Origin: Candidatus Zixiibacteriota bacterium
Lineage (GTDB): Bacteria; Zixibacteria; MSB-5A5; GN15; FEB-12
DNA: 45,509 nucleotides
Reading direction: 5' to 3'
Assembly (NCBI GenBank): GCA_020348905.1
Contig: CP070756.1
Coordinates: forward strand, 1,987,736 to 2,033,244
In this document: in pieces, positions 25,652 to 34,027 of the stretch
How positions within the stretch are numbered: position 1 is the stretch's first letter
How the letters are laid out: every line of letters begins with the position of its first letter
Translations under genes and position numbers: made by a program
The notes under the pieces: generated by a model
Told to the model about the DNA's origin: nothing
The model's input: the letters and a program-made list of their open reading frames with translations, nothing else
The model's database searches: none

Positions 25652-27367
25652 ATGGACGAACAGCTTATCGGCAACTACAAAATCCTTGAAAAAATCGGCG
25701 CCGGCGGTATGGCCAAGGTATACCTGGCCGTTCACAAGGATGTCCCCAATCTCAAGGTTATTCTCAAGATCCTCACCGACAGTCGATTGGTGGAACGATT
25801 CAAACAGGAAGCCGACAAGCTGGCTCTGCTCGACGGCAACGCCAACATCTGCCGCATCAAGCACTTTTTCAATCACGGTGAAGACATTGTTATCGCCATG
25901 GAGTACATCGATGGTGTAACACTCGATGAGAAGATCAAGAAGGAGGGGCGGTTTACTATCGATGAGTCGCTGCGGATAATTCACGATGTCCTCGGTGTTC
26001 TGGAATTTGCCCATGGTAAAGGCATCTTCCACCGCGACATAAAACCCAGTAACATCATGCTCGATTCGGCCGGCAACGTCAAGGTCATTGATTTCGGCAT
26101 TGCCAAGGCCAAGTCCGATCCCAGCCTCACTATCGCCGGCACGTCTTGCGGAACACCACCATACATGGCCCCCGAGCAGTTCACCCCTTCCGATGACACC
26201 AATTATGCCCTGGTTGACATTTATGCGGTTGGAACGACTCTTTATCACATGCTGTCCGGTGAACTGCCCTTCAAAGGTGACAATGAATTCGCCATCAGGG
26301 ACGCTAAACTGTTCACCGATCCGCCTTCGCTGAAAGAAAAGGTTCCGGCGGTATCGAAGGCACTCGATCAATTAGTGATGCGAAGCCTTCAGAAAAATCC
26401 ACTCGACCGGTTTGCGTCGGTAGCAGAAATGATTGAAGCGATTGACTGCATCCGCTGCAAAGAGGAAGCTAAGCAACCGACGAAGGTGGTCGCAACCGCC
26501 CCCGGACCGGCGAAGAAACCATCGTTCAAAGCGGTTGGCTATGCCGTAGCTGCCATTGTCGTCGCCGCTGTGGTATACTTCGGCTTTGGCCTGTTTTCCG
26601 ATTCAATTACCGACATCCCGGCACCTGTCTCTCCGCGCAACGGAGCCGTAATTGCCGATAACACACCTACCCTCCAGTGGCAGGGCACCGGCTCGGAGGG
26701 CTACAATCTCGAATACGCCAGCAATCCCGATTTCCTCATTCCTGAATTCGTAGCAGACATCAGCGATACTTTTTACGCCATTGATGAGGGCCTTGGCAAC
26801 GGCGAGTATTTCTGGCGCGTGCAGTCAGTAAGCGATGGCGACCGTGGCCCGTTTTCCGCCCCGGCCTCATTCAGCATCGAAGGCGTGGCCCCTACCGGGA
26901 CAGTTCAGATTTCAGTCCGGCCGTCGGGAGACATCTACATCGACGACGAGCTGATTCAACAAAACTCCTCCGGTACTTCGGTAACCCTCGATACCGGTCT
27001 ACACCAGTTGCGCTTGCTCAATGAAAGGGCTGTAAACCGTGAGATACGCGACGACCTGATCGTTTCATCCGACACCTCTATCGCGGTCAGTTACACCTTC
27101 CGTTTCCCAACCGATCCTCCACCTCAAGTGGATCCGCCAGTCACAGAGGGCGAAGTAAAAGTGGGCTCGAAACCGACCATCGGGGCTGATATCTACATTG
27201 ACGGCGAACTTCAGTCACGCAAGACCCCCAGCGGCTTCAAACTTAATCCCGGGCGGCACATTGTTCGGGCGGTATTGCTCGTGGATGGTGTTTCCCGCGA
27301 GCGTGTCGACACCGTCGTGATAGCTGCTGGAGAGTCGCAGAGAATCATGTTCGATTTCGAAAAATAA
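25652..27367 (+). CDS. Transmembrane Ser/Thr protein kinase with periplasmic PEGA domains
   Basis: The protein has 571 residues. Kinase domain about 8-270: glycine loop GAGGMAKV (16-23), Lys39 in VILK, HRD (127-129) in FHRDIKPSN, DFG (147-149) and APE in YMAPEQF. All catalytic residues are present, so the kinase should be active. A hydrophobic segment (about 294-314) crosses the membrane. Outside lie a fibronectin-like or Ig-like stretch (PVSPRNGAVIADNTPTLQWQG..., about 322-405) and two PEGA-like modules (GDIYIDDELIQQNSS and GADIYIDGELQSRKTPSG). It begins a five-gene plus-strand run with CsgG-like, beta-barrel and cohesin/LRR genes, likely its targets or outputs. The 148-base gap before it holds no recognised element. 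Homology to PpkA in T6SS loci is by context, not by a PpkA-specific motif. Confidence 0.88.
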   Translation: MDEQLIGNYKILEKIGAGGMAKVYLAVHKDVPNLKVILKILTDSRLVERFKQEADKLALLDGNANICRIKHFFNHGEDIVIAMEYIDGVTLDEKIKKEGRFTIDESLRIIHDVLGVLEFAHGKGIFHRDIKPSNIMLDSAGNVKVIDFGIAKAKSDPSLTIAGTSCGTPPYMAPEQFTPSDDTNYALVDIYAVGTTLYHMLSGELPFKGDNEFAIRDAKLFTDPPSLKEKVPAVSKALDQLVMRSLQKNPLDRFASVAEMIEAIDCIRCKEEAKQPTKVVATAPGPAKKPSFKAVGYAVAAIVVAAVVYFGFGLFSDSITDIPAPVSPRNGAVIADNTPTLQWQGTGSEGYNLEYASNPDFLIPEFVADISDTFYAIDEGLGNGEYFWRVQSVSDGDRGPFSAPASFSIEGVAPTGTVQISVRPSGDIYIDDELIQQNSSGTSVTLDTGLHQLRLLNERAVNREIRDDLIVSSDTSIAVSYTFRFPTDPPPQVDPPVTEGEVKVGSKPTIGADIYIDGELQSRKTPSGFKLNPGRHIVRAVLLVDGVSRERVDTVVIAAGESQRIMFDFEK

Positions 27368-27439
27368 AGCTTTCCGAGCGGGAAGTATACGGTATATTGA
27401 AGTAAACCCATCTATTATCTTAAGCCAGGAGGATCAGAG

Positions 27440-28489
27440 ATGTATCACCGTACCATCTCGAAGATTTTTCTTTTAGCATCATTTGCCGTCGCCACTGTGT
27501 TTGGCTCGTTCGGCACGGTTGCCGGACAGCAGGAAGTCGCGGTAGCCGACAAGCTGGCCGAGGCCCTCAACTATTACGCCGAGATTGAATTCGACAAAGG
27601 GCTGGAAATTGCTCAGCAGCTTTTGACCCGAGACAACCTCACCAAGAAGGACAGCGTCGCAATCTTTGAAACAATGAGCATTATCACCTACGCCAAAGGT
27701 GAAGATTACCTTAAACAGTCTCTGGCGTATCTCGAGCAGATATCGAAGATTGGCCCCTGTGTCACTCACCTGCCGCAGGAAATCTGGCCCCGCGAGTTGC
27801 GTGACAGCTGGTACAAGTTGCTAAAGGAAATGAACAGGCTCAGCTGCGACCAGGGCGGGCCGAAAGAAATTCAAACCATCGCCATTATGGAGTTCGACAA
27901 CCACTCCATCGGTGAGTACCAGGAAAAGCTGGGTTCGCTTGCCAAGGGGCTGGCGGATTTCTTCGAGCACGACTTCGCCAAGATCTCCACTCTAAGGGTT
28001 GTCGAGCGTGACAAGATAGACTTCATTCTCAAGGAGATTGAACTGCAGCAGTCGGGAAGTGTCGATGCTGCCACGGCGGTCAGAGTCGGCAAAATCGTCG
28101 GGGCACAGGTGATGGTCTTCGGCAGCATTACTCAGCTCGATGATGACAATACCCGTATGGTTGTCCGTGCCGTAAACGTTGAAACCTCGGAGATAATGGC
28201 TTCCGTTGACAAAGAAGGCAAGCCGGAGTACTCCAAACTGGAGAAAGAACTGGTCAAAGAACTGGCGGCCATGCTCGATATCCAGCTGTCCGATGAAATC
28301 AGCATGCTGATTGAACAGGGCGGTACTTCTTCCCTGGATGCCACCACGTTCTACTCGATGGGTCTGGAGTACATGGACCGCTACGACTATAAGAATGCCT
28401 ACGAGCATTTCAAGAAAGCCTACGAACTTGATAACGAGTTCACCGAGGCAAAGAGAAAAATGGAAATCTATCGCCCCCTTGTCGGTTAA
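27440..28489 (+). CDS. Secreted CsgG-domain protein with TPR-like tail
   Basis: AGGAGG lies 8 bases before ATG. Residues 1-29 form a signal peptide (cleavage near VAG-QQ) without a lipobox. A helical N-terminal region (about 35-135) precedes a CsgG/HfaB-type domain (about 145-280). Its core is IQTIAIMEFDNHSIGEYQEKLGSLAKGLADFFEHDFAK, LRVVERDKIDFILKEIEL and VGKIVGAQVMVFGSITQ. One or two TPR-like helical pairs end the protein (YSMGLEYMDRYDYKNAYEHFKKAYELD). CsgG family members form outer-membrane pores for curli-type fibre export or act as periplasmic sensors. The transmembrane hairpin of true CsgG was not identified. It resembles its neighbour at 28517-29815. Confidence 0.75.
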   Translation: MYHRTISKIFLLASFAVATVFGSFGTVAGQQEVAVADKLAEALNYYAEIEFDKGLEIAQQLLTRDNLTKKDSVAIFETMSIITYAKGEDYLKQSLAYLEQISKIGPCVTHLPQEIWPRELRDSWYKLLKEMNRLSCDQGGPKEIQTIAIMEFDNHSIGEYQEKLGSLAKGLADFFEHDFAKISTLRVVERDKIDFILKEIELQQSGSVDAATAVRVGKIVGAQVMVFGSITQLDDDNTRMVVRAVNVETSEIMASVDKEGKPEYSKLEKELVKELAAMLDIQLSDEISMLIEQGGTSSLDATTFYSMGLEYMDRYDYKNAYEHFKKAYELDNEFTEAKRKMEIYRPLVG

Positions 28490-28516
28490 GGCGTAGACAA
28501 CACAAAGCGAATACCT

Positions 28517-29815
28517 ATGTCTGTAAAACGCATAATAGTACTACTGACGCTGCTTCTCGCCGGCTGTTCGCAGAGTTTCTACTCATCGGGCAGAAAGCAC
28601 CTGCAACAGGGGCAGTACGAGCAGGCAGTGCAGAGTTTCTACGAGGAAATCGCCGTTCACCCGGATAACGCTGCCGCATGGAGGGAGCTGGGTGTCACTT
28701 ACTACCGCATGGGCGAGATGGCCAAGGCCGACGACGCTCTCAAGCAGGCCAACACCATCGCACCCGATGCCCGCACCCACCTGTTCTTTGGACTGATATA
28801 TGAACAGCAGGGTGAATACGAGAAGGCAATCGATGCATACGCGGCGTCGCTTAATCTCAATCCGACCGGAAAAACGCGTGAAAAGGTCTCGGCTCATCTC
28901 GACCAGCTGATTTACCAGAAGATGTCGCATGATATCTCTCTGGCCGTCGAAGATGAAGCCAACATCCAGACCGACACGATTCCGGACAACACCGTTGCGG
29001 TGGTCAATTTCGATGGCTCGCACCTGGGATCCGATCTCGCCCCGCTCGCTATCGGTATGGCCGAGTTTACCTCGGTTGACCTCGCCAAAGTCAGGTCCTT
29101 GAACCTGGTCGAGCGACTCAAAATTGACGCCATTATCAACGAGTTGAAACTGGGGCAGTCCGGCTATGTTGATCCGGCCTCCGCCCCTCGTATGGGACGG
29201 CTTCTGGGAAGCAGCAAAATAATTACCGGATCGCTGCTTGGCATTGGTGACGATGGCTTCCGGCTGGACGGTGTCATCGTTGGCGCCACCGATTCGACGG
29301 CCACCTTCACCGAGTCCAACGAAGGAAGACTACGAGAAATCTTCGCGGTCCAGAAACAGTTTGTATTCAGTATCCTCGATTCTCTCGGTATCGAACTCAC
29401 CATCGAGGAAAGAGATGCCATCGCCGAAGTGCCAACCGAGTCGTATCTCGCCTTCCTGGCCTACAGTCGCGGCCGCTATTTCCAGCAACAGGGCATGCAC
29501 GAACAGGCCCGGCAGGAGTTTAACACGGCCGTGTCGTACGATGCCGGTTTCTCCGCGGCAGGAACTCAAGCGGCCAAGGCTGCTGCGGCCGTCTCATCAG
29601 GCGGATACAGCCAATCGCAGCAGGCGCTGGAATCATACGCTCTCAGTTCGGACCTGGATGTAGACGCACTGGTCGCTGGACTTGATTCGCGTCTGGTGAC
29701 AATCTTACTCAATAGCGGCCTTTTACCCGATGCCACTTTGACCAATCTGGCCACGTCGCAGCCACAGGTCGGAGGTACCGGAAGAGTCGTTATAGAAGTG
29801 GATCTGGAACAATGA
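28517..29815 (+). CDS. TPR plus CsgG-domain lipoprotein
   Basis: The signal peptide ends in a lipobox, LLAGC. The mature N-terminal part is a TPR array (about residues 25-120: GRKHLQQGQYEQAVQSFYEEIAVHPDN, AAWRELGVTYYRMGEMAKADDALKQAN, THLFFGLIYEQQGEYEKAIDAYAASLNLN). Then comes a CsgG-type domain (about 155-290: NTVAVVNFDGSHLG, LNLVERLKIDAIINELKLGQSGYVD, MGRLLGSSKIITGSLLGI). TPR-like helices recur at 310-345. It shares VERxKIDxIxxEIxLxQSGxVD with the preceding gene product, so the two are paralogous with reversed domain order. Its stop overlaps the next ATG by 4 bases. A lipid-anchored CsgG partner fits an outer-membrane assembly or sensing complex. Confidence 0.78.
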   Translation: MSVKRIIVLLTLLLAGCSQSFYSSGRKHLQQGQYEQAVQSFYEEIAVHPDNAAAWRELGVTYYRMGEMAKADDALKQANTIAPDARTHLFFGLIYEQQGEYEKAIDAYAASLNLNPTGKTREKVSAHLDQLIYQKMSHDISLAVEDEANIQTDTIPDNTVAVVNFDGSHLGSDLAPLAIGMAEFTSVDLAKVRSLNLVERLKIDAIINELKLGQSGYVDPASAPRMGRLLGSSKIITGSLLGIGDDGFRLDGVIVGATDSTATFTESNEGRLREIFAVQKQFVFSILDSLGIELTIEERDAIAEVPTESYLAFLAYSRGRYFQQQGMHEQARQEFNTAVSYDAGFSAAGTQAAKAAAAVSSGGYSQSQQALESYALSSDLDVDALVAGLDSRLVTILLNSGLLPDATLTNLATSQPQVGGTGRVVIEVDLEQ

Positions 29816-30924
29816 AGAGACAAACTTGCTTGATGATATTGATGGTGATGGTCCTGGCTGGTTCTGTCAGCGGTCAGATAATCTTCGGACAGCCTGCCAG
29901 CGGCAATCCGCAATTCGTTTACAGTCACTGGACACTGACGGATGTGCTCGGTAATGAAACCACCATCAGTCAATCGTACCTGCCGATAGCCGGGTTTGTC
30001 CCTCTGCGAGACAATCTCGAGGCAACCATCTTTATCGCCAACTCCTCGAGTGCGATGGAGGTGGCCGGTCTGGAAAACACTGTCTCGGGTCTTACGGATG
30101 CTCGCATACAGGTAAGCCAGGCTCTGAGCAATGACCGAATCCTGATTAGCGGCGGGCTGAATCTCCCCACCGGCAAGACCAAGCTCGACTTTGTCGAAGA
30201 GTGGGGCGTTATAGAACTCCTTTCTCAGGATTTTCTGGACTTCCCTGTCCGCCGTCTCGGGGAAGGATTTGGCTTTAATCTCCTCGTCGGTGGTGCCACC
30301 AAGGTCGGCGATTTCCGCGTCGGCGGCGGGGCCATGTATCGCTACGCTGGAGAATATCAGCCGTACGAACAATCCGGTGATTACGATCCCGGCGATGTAT
30401 TCAGTGTAAACGGTGGCGGCGACCTGCACAAAGGCAGTATGACCTGGTCGGCGAACATCGTATACACAGCCTATGCCACAGATAAGCTGGATGGCGTGAA
30501 GACCTTCAAACAAAGTCAGCAATTGGCGTTATCGGCCAGCGGCGTGCACAAAGGCGACCCGGTCACAATCAGCGGCTGGATTAGCTGGATTGGCCGCGGA
30601 AACAATACCTTTTACGATACCACCGAAACCATACTCAGCGAACTGAAGCTTTATGGTGACGAATTCACGTTTGGTGCCGCCGCCACCTTCGAGTTGTCGG
30701 GCGACTGGCGCATCACCCCTTCGGCCAAACTGCGCTTGATTTCCGAAAATGAGATTTCGATTGGCTCGTCGGACGTGATAGCTCTCGGTATGGCTGCGGG
30801 CAAGAACTTCAACGAAAACATCAGCGCCCAAGCTGGTTTCACGTACTTCAGCGGCAGCGCTTACGATGATCTTATCGACTTGAGCGGCTACCAGTTGTCG
30901 TTCGGGCTGCTGGCGGCATTCTAA
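29812..30924 (+). CDS. Outer-membrane beta-barrel protein
   Basis: The protein is 370 residues, with a signal peptide ending near VSG-QI. Alternating hydrophobic/polar strands follow, with aromatic-rich turns (FGFNLLVGGATKVGDFRVGGGAMYRYAG, MTWSANIVYTAYATD, ISAQAGFTYFSGSAYDDLID). The terminal residue is Phe (SFGLLAAF), the classic BAM recognition signature. There is no plug, TonB box or OmpA domain. The start overlaps the stop of the CsgG/TPR lipoprotein gene by 4 bases, implying translational coupling and joint assembly. It is probably a channel or anchor for the kinase/CsgG system. No named barrel family was recognised. Confidence 0.75.
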   Translation: MKRQTCLMILMVMVLAGSVSGQIIFGQPASGNPQFVYSHWTLTDVLGNETTISQSYLPIAGFVPLRDNLEATIFIANSSSAMEVAGLENTVSGLTDARIQVSQALSNDRILISGGLNLPTGKTKLDFVEEWGVIELLSQDFLDFPVRRLGEGFGFNLLVGGATKVGDFRVGGGAMYRYAGEYQPYEQSGDYDPGDVFSVNGGGDLHKGSMTWSANIVYTAYATDKLDGVKTFKQSQQLALSASGVHKGDPVTISGWISWIGRGNNTFYDTTETILSELKLYGDEFTFGAAATFELSGDWRITPSAKLRLISENEISIGSSDVIALGMAAGKNFNENISAQAGFTYFSGSAYDDLIDLSGYQLSFGLLAAF

Positions 30925-30936
30925 GGTGAATAAGAT

Positions 30937-33396
30937 ATGAAACAGATAACCTTAAACGCAGAATTGAAAGTCATACTGACCGTCATCGTCGTTGCGGCCC
31001 TGGCCTGGGGGTGCTCCGACCGAGTCATTGAGAATCATAACCAGGTTCGTGTTCCGGTGAAGATGGAAACCACTCTGGCCCTCAGTGAAATGGCCCAGGC
31101 TGTAAACCTTGTCTGCCTGACTATAACCGCCGCAGACATGGAACCGGTTGTGTCGTGTCAGGTTTATGACGGCAACCCGGTTACTTTTGACCTGGAGGTT
31201 CCCGCCGGGCCGGACCGTCGCTTCACTCTCGAAGGGATTGCTGTTACCATGCTCGAGGTCTTTGAGGGAGACAGCGTAATCTATCGCGGCAGTACCGTCA
31301 CAGACATCGAGCCTAACGTAGAGGTCACTCTTACGATCCAAGTTGAGCCGGTTGTCCCTCTGTTCCGGTTCACACCCTCGCGGTCCGATGTGGCCTCCGG
31401 GCAATCCTTTACGGTCGCCATGGAGATATTCAACATCCCTAACCTCAGACAAACCGATTTTGAATTGCTGATCTTCCAGCACATGCTGTTTCTGGACTCT
31501 GTTGTGAAGGGTGCCACTCTCGATGCCGGCGACGTGATCGATATCGTGGCAGGGGACGTTAATGCGAACCTTCAGGTGACAGTGACCGATCCGAACACCG
31601 CTTCCGGCGCAATCGTTGATTCCGAGGGCTATTCTCATCTGGCCACGCTTTACCTCACGGCAAATCTTATCTCGGAACCCATGCCTACCCCGCTGGTCAT
31701 ATTGCCGACGTCGTTCACGACCAACGACGGCAGTGTGGTTCTGGTTGATGACGTATTTTCACAGACCGCCCTGGTAAACATCAGCAGCTACACCGACCCG
31801 CTGATAAGATTGGTGCCTCAGACCCAGGACGTCGCGTCCGGCGACGTCTTCGCGCTCAATCTGGAAGGCTTCAACCTCGATGGCCTCCGTCAGGCGCAGA
31901 TCGATCTGGTCTTCGACCCCGACGTGGTTCAACTTGATTCGATAGCCAAGGGCGCTACCCTTGGACTCGAGGATATCGTCGAGTTGCCGGTGGGAGCTGC
32001 CGCGGCCACCATTCTCATCAGCGACCCCAACACCGCAACCGGAAGCATCGTGAACTCCGACGGATACTCCCAGTTCGCGACTCTCTATTTCACTACCAAT
32101 ATACGGGTGCTGCCGGGCGTTGCCGAGATTGCACCGGGCCCGGTCGAACTGCTGACGGTAGGGGGCAGTATCCCGGTTAGCAGCTTGCCGACCGAGAGTG
32201 CATTTGTGAATATTGCCCCAACCCAACTACCGGTCATGAAGCTAATTCCTTCCGTGACCACAGTCGAGTCGCCCGAGAGCTTCTCACTTGATGTAGAGTT
32301 GTACAACTTCACCGATCTGAGTGACATGCGGTTCTATTTAGATTTTGACTACACCTACATGCACATCGACTCTGTGCAGAAAGGCTTGAGTCTCGACACC
32401 TACGACACCATATACTTCTATGAAGGTGCGTTCCCGGGTACTGGCTTATGGATCTACGACGGGGGCAGCGCCGAGGGAACAATTGTTGAGAGCGATGGTT
32501 CCTCTTTGCTGGCGACAATCTACTTTTCTACCGAGATTATCAATATTCCGGTCGAAGCGTTCCTCGGCAGCGTCGCCGAAACACTGATTACCGTCGACGG
32601 CGGATTCATACCCACCACCAGCGTCGTTCACAAGGATACTGCTGTCAGTATTACGGAATTTCAGGACGCTGAGGTCACTTTCCTGGACTTTTATCTGGAT
32701 TTACTGATACGCGACGTTACCGGAATTTCATCCGGCCCGATAATGCGCTCCGACGTTTACCTGATTACCTCATTGAACGCTCAGGGCGGGACGTATTTTA
32801 TAACTGACCTGACCGGAATCGAGGAGTTGGTCAATTTGACATATATTGACTTCAATACCTGCGGCATCACTGATCTCACACCTTTATCGCAGTTGCCGGT
32901 TCTTCATACGCTCAATCTCAATTTCAACAATGTCTCTGACATCTCACCGCTGGCCAATATTACCAGTCTGAGATACCTGTATCTGGTTGAGAACGACCTG
33001 CTCGACACATCTTCGACTAATATCCCGATTCTGCAACCGCTAAGCTCTCTAACCGGTCTGGTAATCCTGGATCTGCACAATCGAGTTGATTATCCGGGCA
33101 ACAGCTTACAGTACTTGTCGCCCCTGTCTAACATGAACCAGTTGACTACTCTGGACCTGGGTCAGGTAGGTAATATTTCAGATGTCACACCGCTGCAGTC
33201 ACTGGCCAGCATCACGAATCTTATTCTGACTTATAACAATATCGAGGACATTGCGCCGCTTGCCAACGGCGTTGTCCTGACCAGCGGTGATGTGGTCAAC
33301 CTGGATTACAATCCTCTGAGCGCCGAGTCCTGCGGGCTGGTAGGCGAGCTCTCAATTGCCGGCGTAACCGTGTACGCCAACTATTGCGGGCGATAA
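30937..33396 (+). CDS. Surface lipoprotein with three cohesin-like repeats and internalin-type leucine-rich repeats
   Basis: The protein is 819 residues with the lipobox at Cys26 (AWGC). Three homologous beta-sandwich units of about 145 residues begin near 142, 287 and 431. Each opens with an LxPsxxxVxSPxxFxL-like segment and contains LDSVxKGxxL (or LDSIxKGxxL) followed by a TGxIVxSDGYSxLATLYF-like strand, the layout of cohesin-like domains. From about 625 to 800 there are leucine-rich repeats of the internalin/22-residue type (LTYIDFNTCGITDLTPLSQLP, LHTLNLNFNNVSDISPLANI, YNNIEDIAPLANG). Both domain kinds bind partners, so this is an adhesin or scaffold on the outer surface. It is the last gene of the kinase/CsgG run and ends at a strong terminator. 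Confidence 0.8.
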   Translation: MKQITLNAELKVILTVIVVAALAWGCSDRVIENHNQVRVPVKMETTLALSEMAQAVNLVCLTITAADMEPVVSCQVYDGNPVTFDLEVPAGPDRRFTLEGIAVTMLEVFEGDSVIYRGSTVTDIEPNVEVTLTIQVEPVVPLFRFTPSRSDVASGQSFTVAMEIFNIPNLRQTDFELLIFQHMLFLDSVVKGATLDAGDVIDIVAGDVNANLQVTVTDPNTASGAIVDSEGYSHLATLYLTANLISEPMPTPLVILPTSFTTNDGSVVLVDDVFSQTALVNISSYTDPLIRLVPQTQDVASGDVFALNLEGFNLDGLRQAQIDLVFDPDVVQLDSIAKGATLGLEDIVELPVGAAAATILISDPNTATGSIVNSDGYSQFATLYFTTNIRVLPGVAEIAPGPVELLTVGGSIPVSSLPTESAFVNIAPTQLPVMKLIPSVTTVESPESFSLDVELYNFTDLSDMRFYLDFDYTYMHIDSVQKGLSLDTYDTIYFYEGAFPGTGLWIYDGGSAEGTIVESDGSSLLATIYFSTEIINIPVEAFLGSVAETLITVDGGFIPTTSVVHKDTAVSITEFQDAEVTFLDFYLDLLIRDVTGISSGPIMRSDVYLITSLNAQGGTYFITDLTGIEELVNLTYIDFNTCGITDLTPLSQLPVLHTLNLNFNNVSDISPLANITSLRYLYLVENDLLDTSSTNIPILQPLSSLTGLVILDLHNRVDYPGNSLQYLSPLSNMNQLTTLDLGQVGNISDVTPLQSLASITNLILTYNNIEDIAPLANGVVLTSGDVVNLDYNPLSAESCGLVGELSIAGVTVYANYCGR

Positions 33397-33414
33397 GATT
33401 CAACTCATCAATAG

Positions 33415-33447
33415 AAAAGCCAGGCTCAAACGAGCCTGGCTTTTTTT
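33415..33447. terminator. Rho-independent terminator shared by convergent operons
   Basis: GCCAGGCTC (33419-33427) and GAGCCTGGC (33432-33440) make a perfect 9-bp stem with an AAAC loop, flanked by A's and seven T's. It can end transcription of the kinase/CsgG run (plus) and, from the other side, the T6SS-associated run (minus). Confidence 0.9.
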
Positions 33448-33465
33448 GCTGCGAAAATTTGGTGT

Positions 33466-33978
33466 CTATTCTGTATCCTGCAGAATTACGGACTCGGCCA
33501 CGGTTGCGGTGAAGATTTGACCGCTGGGGATCTCCCCCTGGCCACCCTTGATGAACAGGCCGAATATAAAGAGGTACGACAGGGTTTTCTTCCCCTTGCC
33601 TTCGGCCGTGACACTCCCTTTCAGTTTGATGTTGGAGCCGTCGACTGCCTTCCACGGCTCCGAAGGAGCCAGCTCGACGAACTCGATCGTTATCTTACCC
33701 GGCTTGCCGCCTTTTTTGGCCTTGACGGATTCCTTGACGACGGCCGTCCCGGTGGCACCCTTGGCGACGATAACCTTACCGCCGATTTCTACCGGCGTGG
33801 CCAACTCAAACAGAAGCGGAATGCCTTCACTCATCTCACCGGACGAGATTTTTATGCTCGCAGGAAATTTCACGCTGATATTGGTTCCCTCGGGAACCTG
33901 AACTTTTGCGGCATTGGCTGACACCGCCAGCAGCACCAGAATCGCGCTACACGTCACTAAGACTTTAATCAATCTCAT
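33466..33978 (-). CDS. Small periplasmic protein at the end of the T6SS run
   Basis: 170 residues. The signal peptide is MRLIKVLVTCSAILVLLAVSANA, with cleavage before AKVQ and no lipobox. The mature part is beta-rich: VPEGTNISVKFPASIKISSGEMSEG, VEIGGKVIVAKGATGTAVV, KITIEFVELAPSEPW and a GGQGEIPSGQIFTATVAES end. The IVAKGATGTAVV motif recalls small outer-membrane or periplasmic beta-barrel-like proteins (OB/SH3-like), but no family was recognised. It follows the TssM-like gene on the same strand, 49 bases later, so it may be cotranscribed. It could be a periplasmic partner of the secretion complex; that is inference. Confidence 0.6.
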   Translation of the reverse strand: MRLIKVLVTCSAILVLLAVSANAAKVQVPEGTNISVKFPASIKISSGEMSEGIPLLFELATPVEIGGKVIVAKGATGTAVVKESVKAKKGGKPGKITIEFVELAPSEPWKAVDGSNIKLKGSVTAEGKGKKTLSYLFIFGLFIKGGQGEIPSGQIFTATVAESVILQDTE

Positions 33979-34027
33979 ATTCGTTACCCTGCCCTTCTTT
34001 GCTTACTCCATTTCTTGCCGGCCGGCC

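Noticed and set aside
29566-30522. 318-codon frame on the minus strand
   Set aside because: It lies antisense to two clearly real plus-strand genes with signal peptide and domain evidence; it is a shadow.
33517-33921. Plus-strand frames across the secreted-protein gene
   Set aside because: They are antisense to a gene with a clean signal peptide and have no ribosome sites.
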